Shown: piece by piece, positions 6,116 through 6,512 of the stretch
Numbering within the stretch: the stretch's first letter is position 1
Layout of the letters: every line of letters starts with the position of its first letter
NCBI GenBank assembly: GCA_021769025.1
Contig: JAETTS010000148.1
Coordinates: forward strand, 1 to 6,512
Source: Enterocloster bolteae
GTDB lineage: Bacteria > Bacillota_A > Clostridia > Lachnospirales > Lachnospiraceae
Length of the DNA stretch: 6,512 nucleotides
Reading direction: 5' to 3'
Made by a program: the position numbers and the translations under genes
The notes under the pieces: model-generated
The model's database searches: none
What the model saw: only the letters and a program-made list of their open reading frames with translations
Told to the model about the DNA's origin: nothing

Positions 6116-6146
6116 CGAAATCCTCGAACAAAAAGGAGTACCATTT

Positions 6147-6512
6147 ATGTATTGTCCCAAATGTGATATGGAATTCATTGACGGAATCACTGTGTGTACA
6201 GACTGCGGTAGCCCGTTGGTAGAATCAAAAGAAGTGGCACAGGCTATGAAGCAACAAGAAAAGGAAGAGGCCCGTCTCCAAAAAGAACAGGAGATGGAAC
6301 TGTTTAAGCAGCAGATGGAGGCAAAAACCGCAGACCAGGTCGATTTGACACCTAAAGCCTCCTCCAAGGGCCTCCAGCCAGTAAAGGTCTATGTGGACAA
6401 AGCAGAAAAATATGACGACTTAAAATCTTCCGCTTCCGCCTTCCTCATCGTAGGTGGCCTTCTGGTTGTGTTTTCCCTTCTGTGCTGGACAGGCATTCTC
6501 CGTCTGCCGATG
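6147..6512 (+). CDS. Zinc-ribbon, coiled-coil, single-pass membrane protein (3' end cut)
   Basis: The first 122 codons of a gene running off the right edge. Residues 3-20 form a zinc ribbon with Cys3, Cys6, Cys17 and Cys20 (CPKC and CTDC). Residues about 28-60 are rich in Lys, Glu, Gln and Met and should form a coiled coil. Residues about 98-115 (FLIVGGLLVVFSLLCW) form a membrane helix. With no signal peptide, the zinc ribbon is probably cytoplasmic. Similar zinc-ribbon membrane proteins are common and uncharacterised in Clostridia; no function is assigned here. The ATG at 6147 follows AAGGAG (6133-6138) by 8 nt. The gene has its own promoter, so it is probably not part of the amino-acid cluster, although read-through is possible. 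Confidence 0.85.
   Translation, partial: MYCPKCDMEFIDGITVCTDCGSPLVESKEVAQAMKQQEKEEARLQKEQEMELFKQQMEAKTADQVDLTPKASSKGLQPVKVYVDKAEKYDDLKSSASAFLIVGGLLVVFSLLCWTGILRLPM

Noticed and set aside
6095..6367. Minus-strand open frame of 90 codons at the zinc-ribbon gene
   Set aside because: The plus-strand frame has a strong promoter, a ribosome binding site and a Cys4 zinc ribbon; the minus-strand frame is Ser/Cys-rich shadow sequence.

Overview
The window looks like chromosomal DNA from a Gram-positive anaerobe of the Clostridia, probably Lachnospiraceae-like. This is inferred from strong AAGGAG-type ribosome binding sites, extended -10 promoters (TGnTATAAT), roughly balanced GC in the genes with AT-rich gaps, and the mix of families (DegV, an ABC half-exporter, a YheO/DauR-type regulator, an NhaC-family carrier, a zinc-ribbon membrane protein). 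No species can be named from the sequence alone. There are no rRNA or tRNA genes, insertion sequences or CRISPR arrays.

Left part (1-2056, minus strand): an ABC half-exporter gene followed 28 bp later by the first 84 codons of a DegV-family gene that runs off the left edge. The two are probably one transcription unit. The 5' end of the ABC gene carries a 21-bp near-palindrome and a short out-of-frame ORF overlapping the start.

Middle part (2146-6034, plus strand): a regulator gene with a YheO-like sensor domain and a C-terminal HTH (DauR type), then a compact cluster of ridA (imine deaminase), a class I/II PLP-dependent aminotransferase (20 bp gap) and an NhaC-family membrane antiporter/permease (40 bp gap). 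The natural reading is a regulated amino-acid (possibly D-amino-acid) uptake and deamination unit: the carrier imports the substrate, the PLP enzyme processes it, RidA hydrolyses reactive enamine/imine intermediates, and the regulator controls the unit. The substrate is not readable from the sequence.

The 110-bp gap between the regulator and ridA is the most structured non-coding part. It holds two identical 18-bp repeats spaced exactly 32 bp apart, a 26-bp inverted repeat between and overlapping them, a competing hairpin that includes the regulator's stop codon, and a TATAAT box with no recognisable -35. This looks like a multi-site operator, possibly combined with RNA-level control.

Right part (6065-6512): a strong consensus promoter (TTGCCA-17-TATAAT with TG extension) drives a separate gene for a zinc-ribbon, coiled-coil, single-TM protein that is cut off by the window end. 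No convincing GC-rich intrinsic terminator was seen anywhere in the window. No wholly new system is evident; the best candidate for something undescribed is the regulator-operator-ridA-aminotransferase-carrier cassette.
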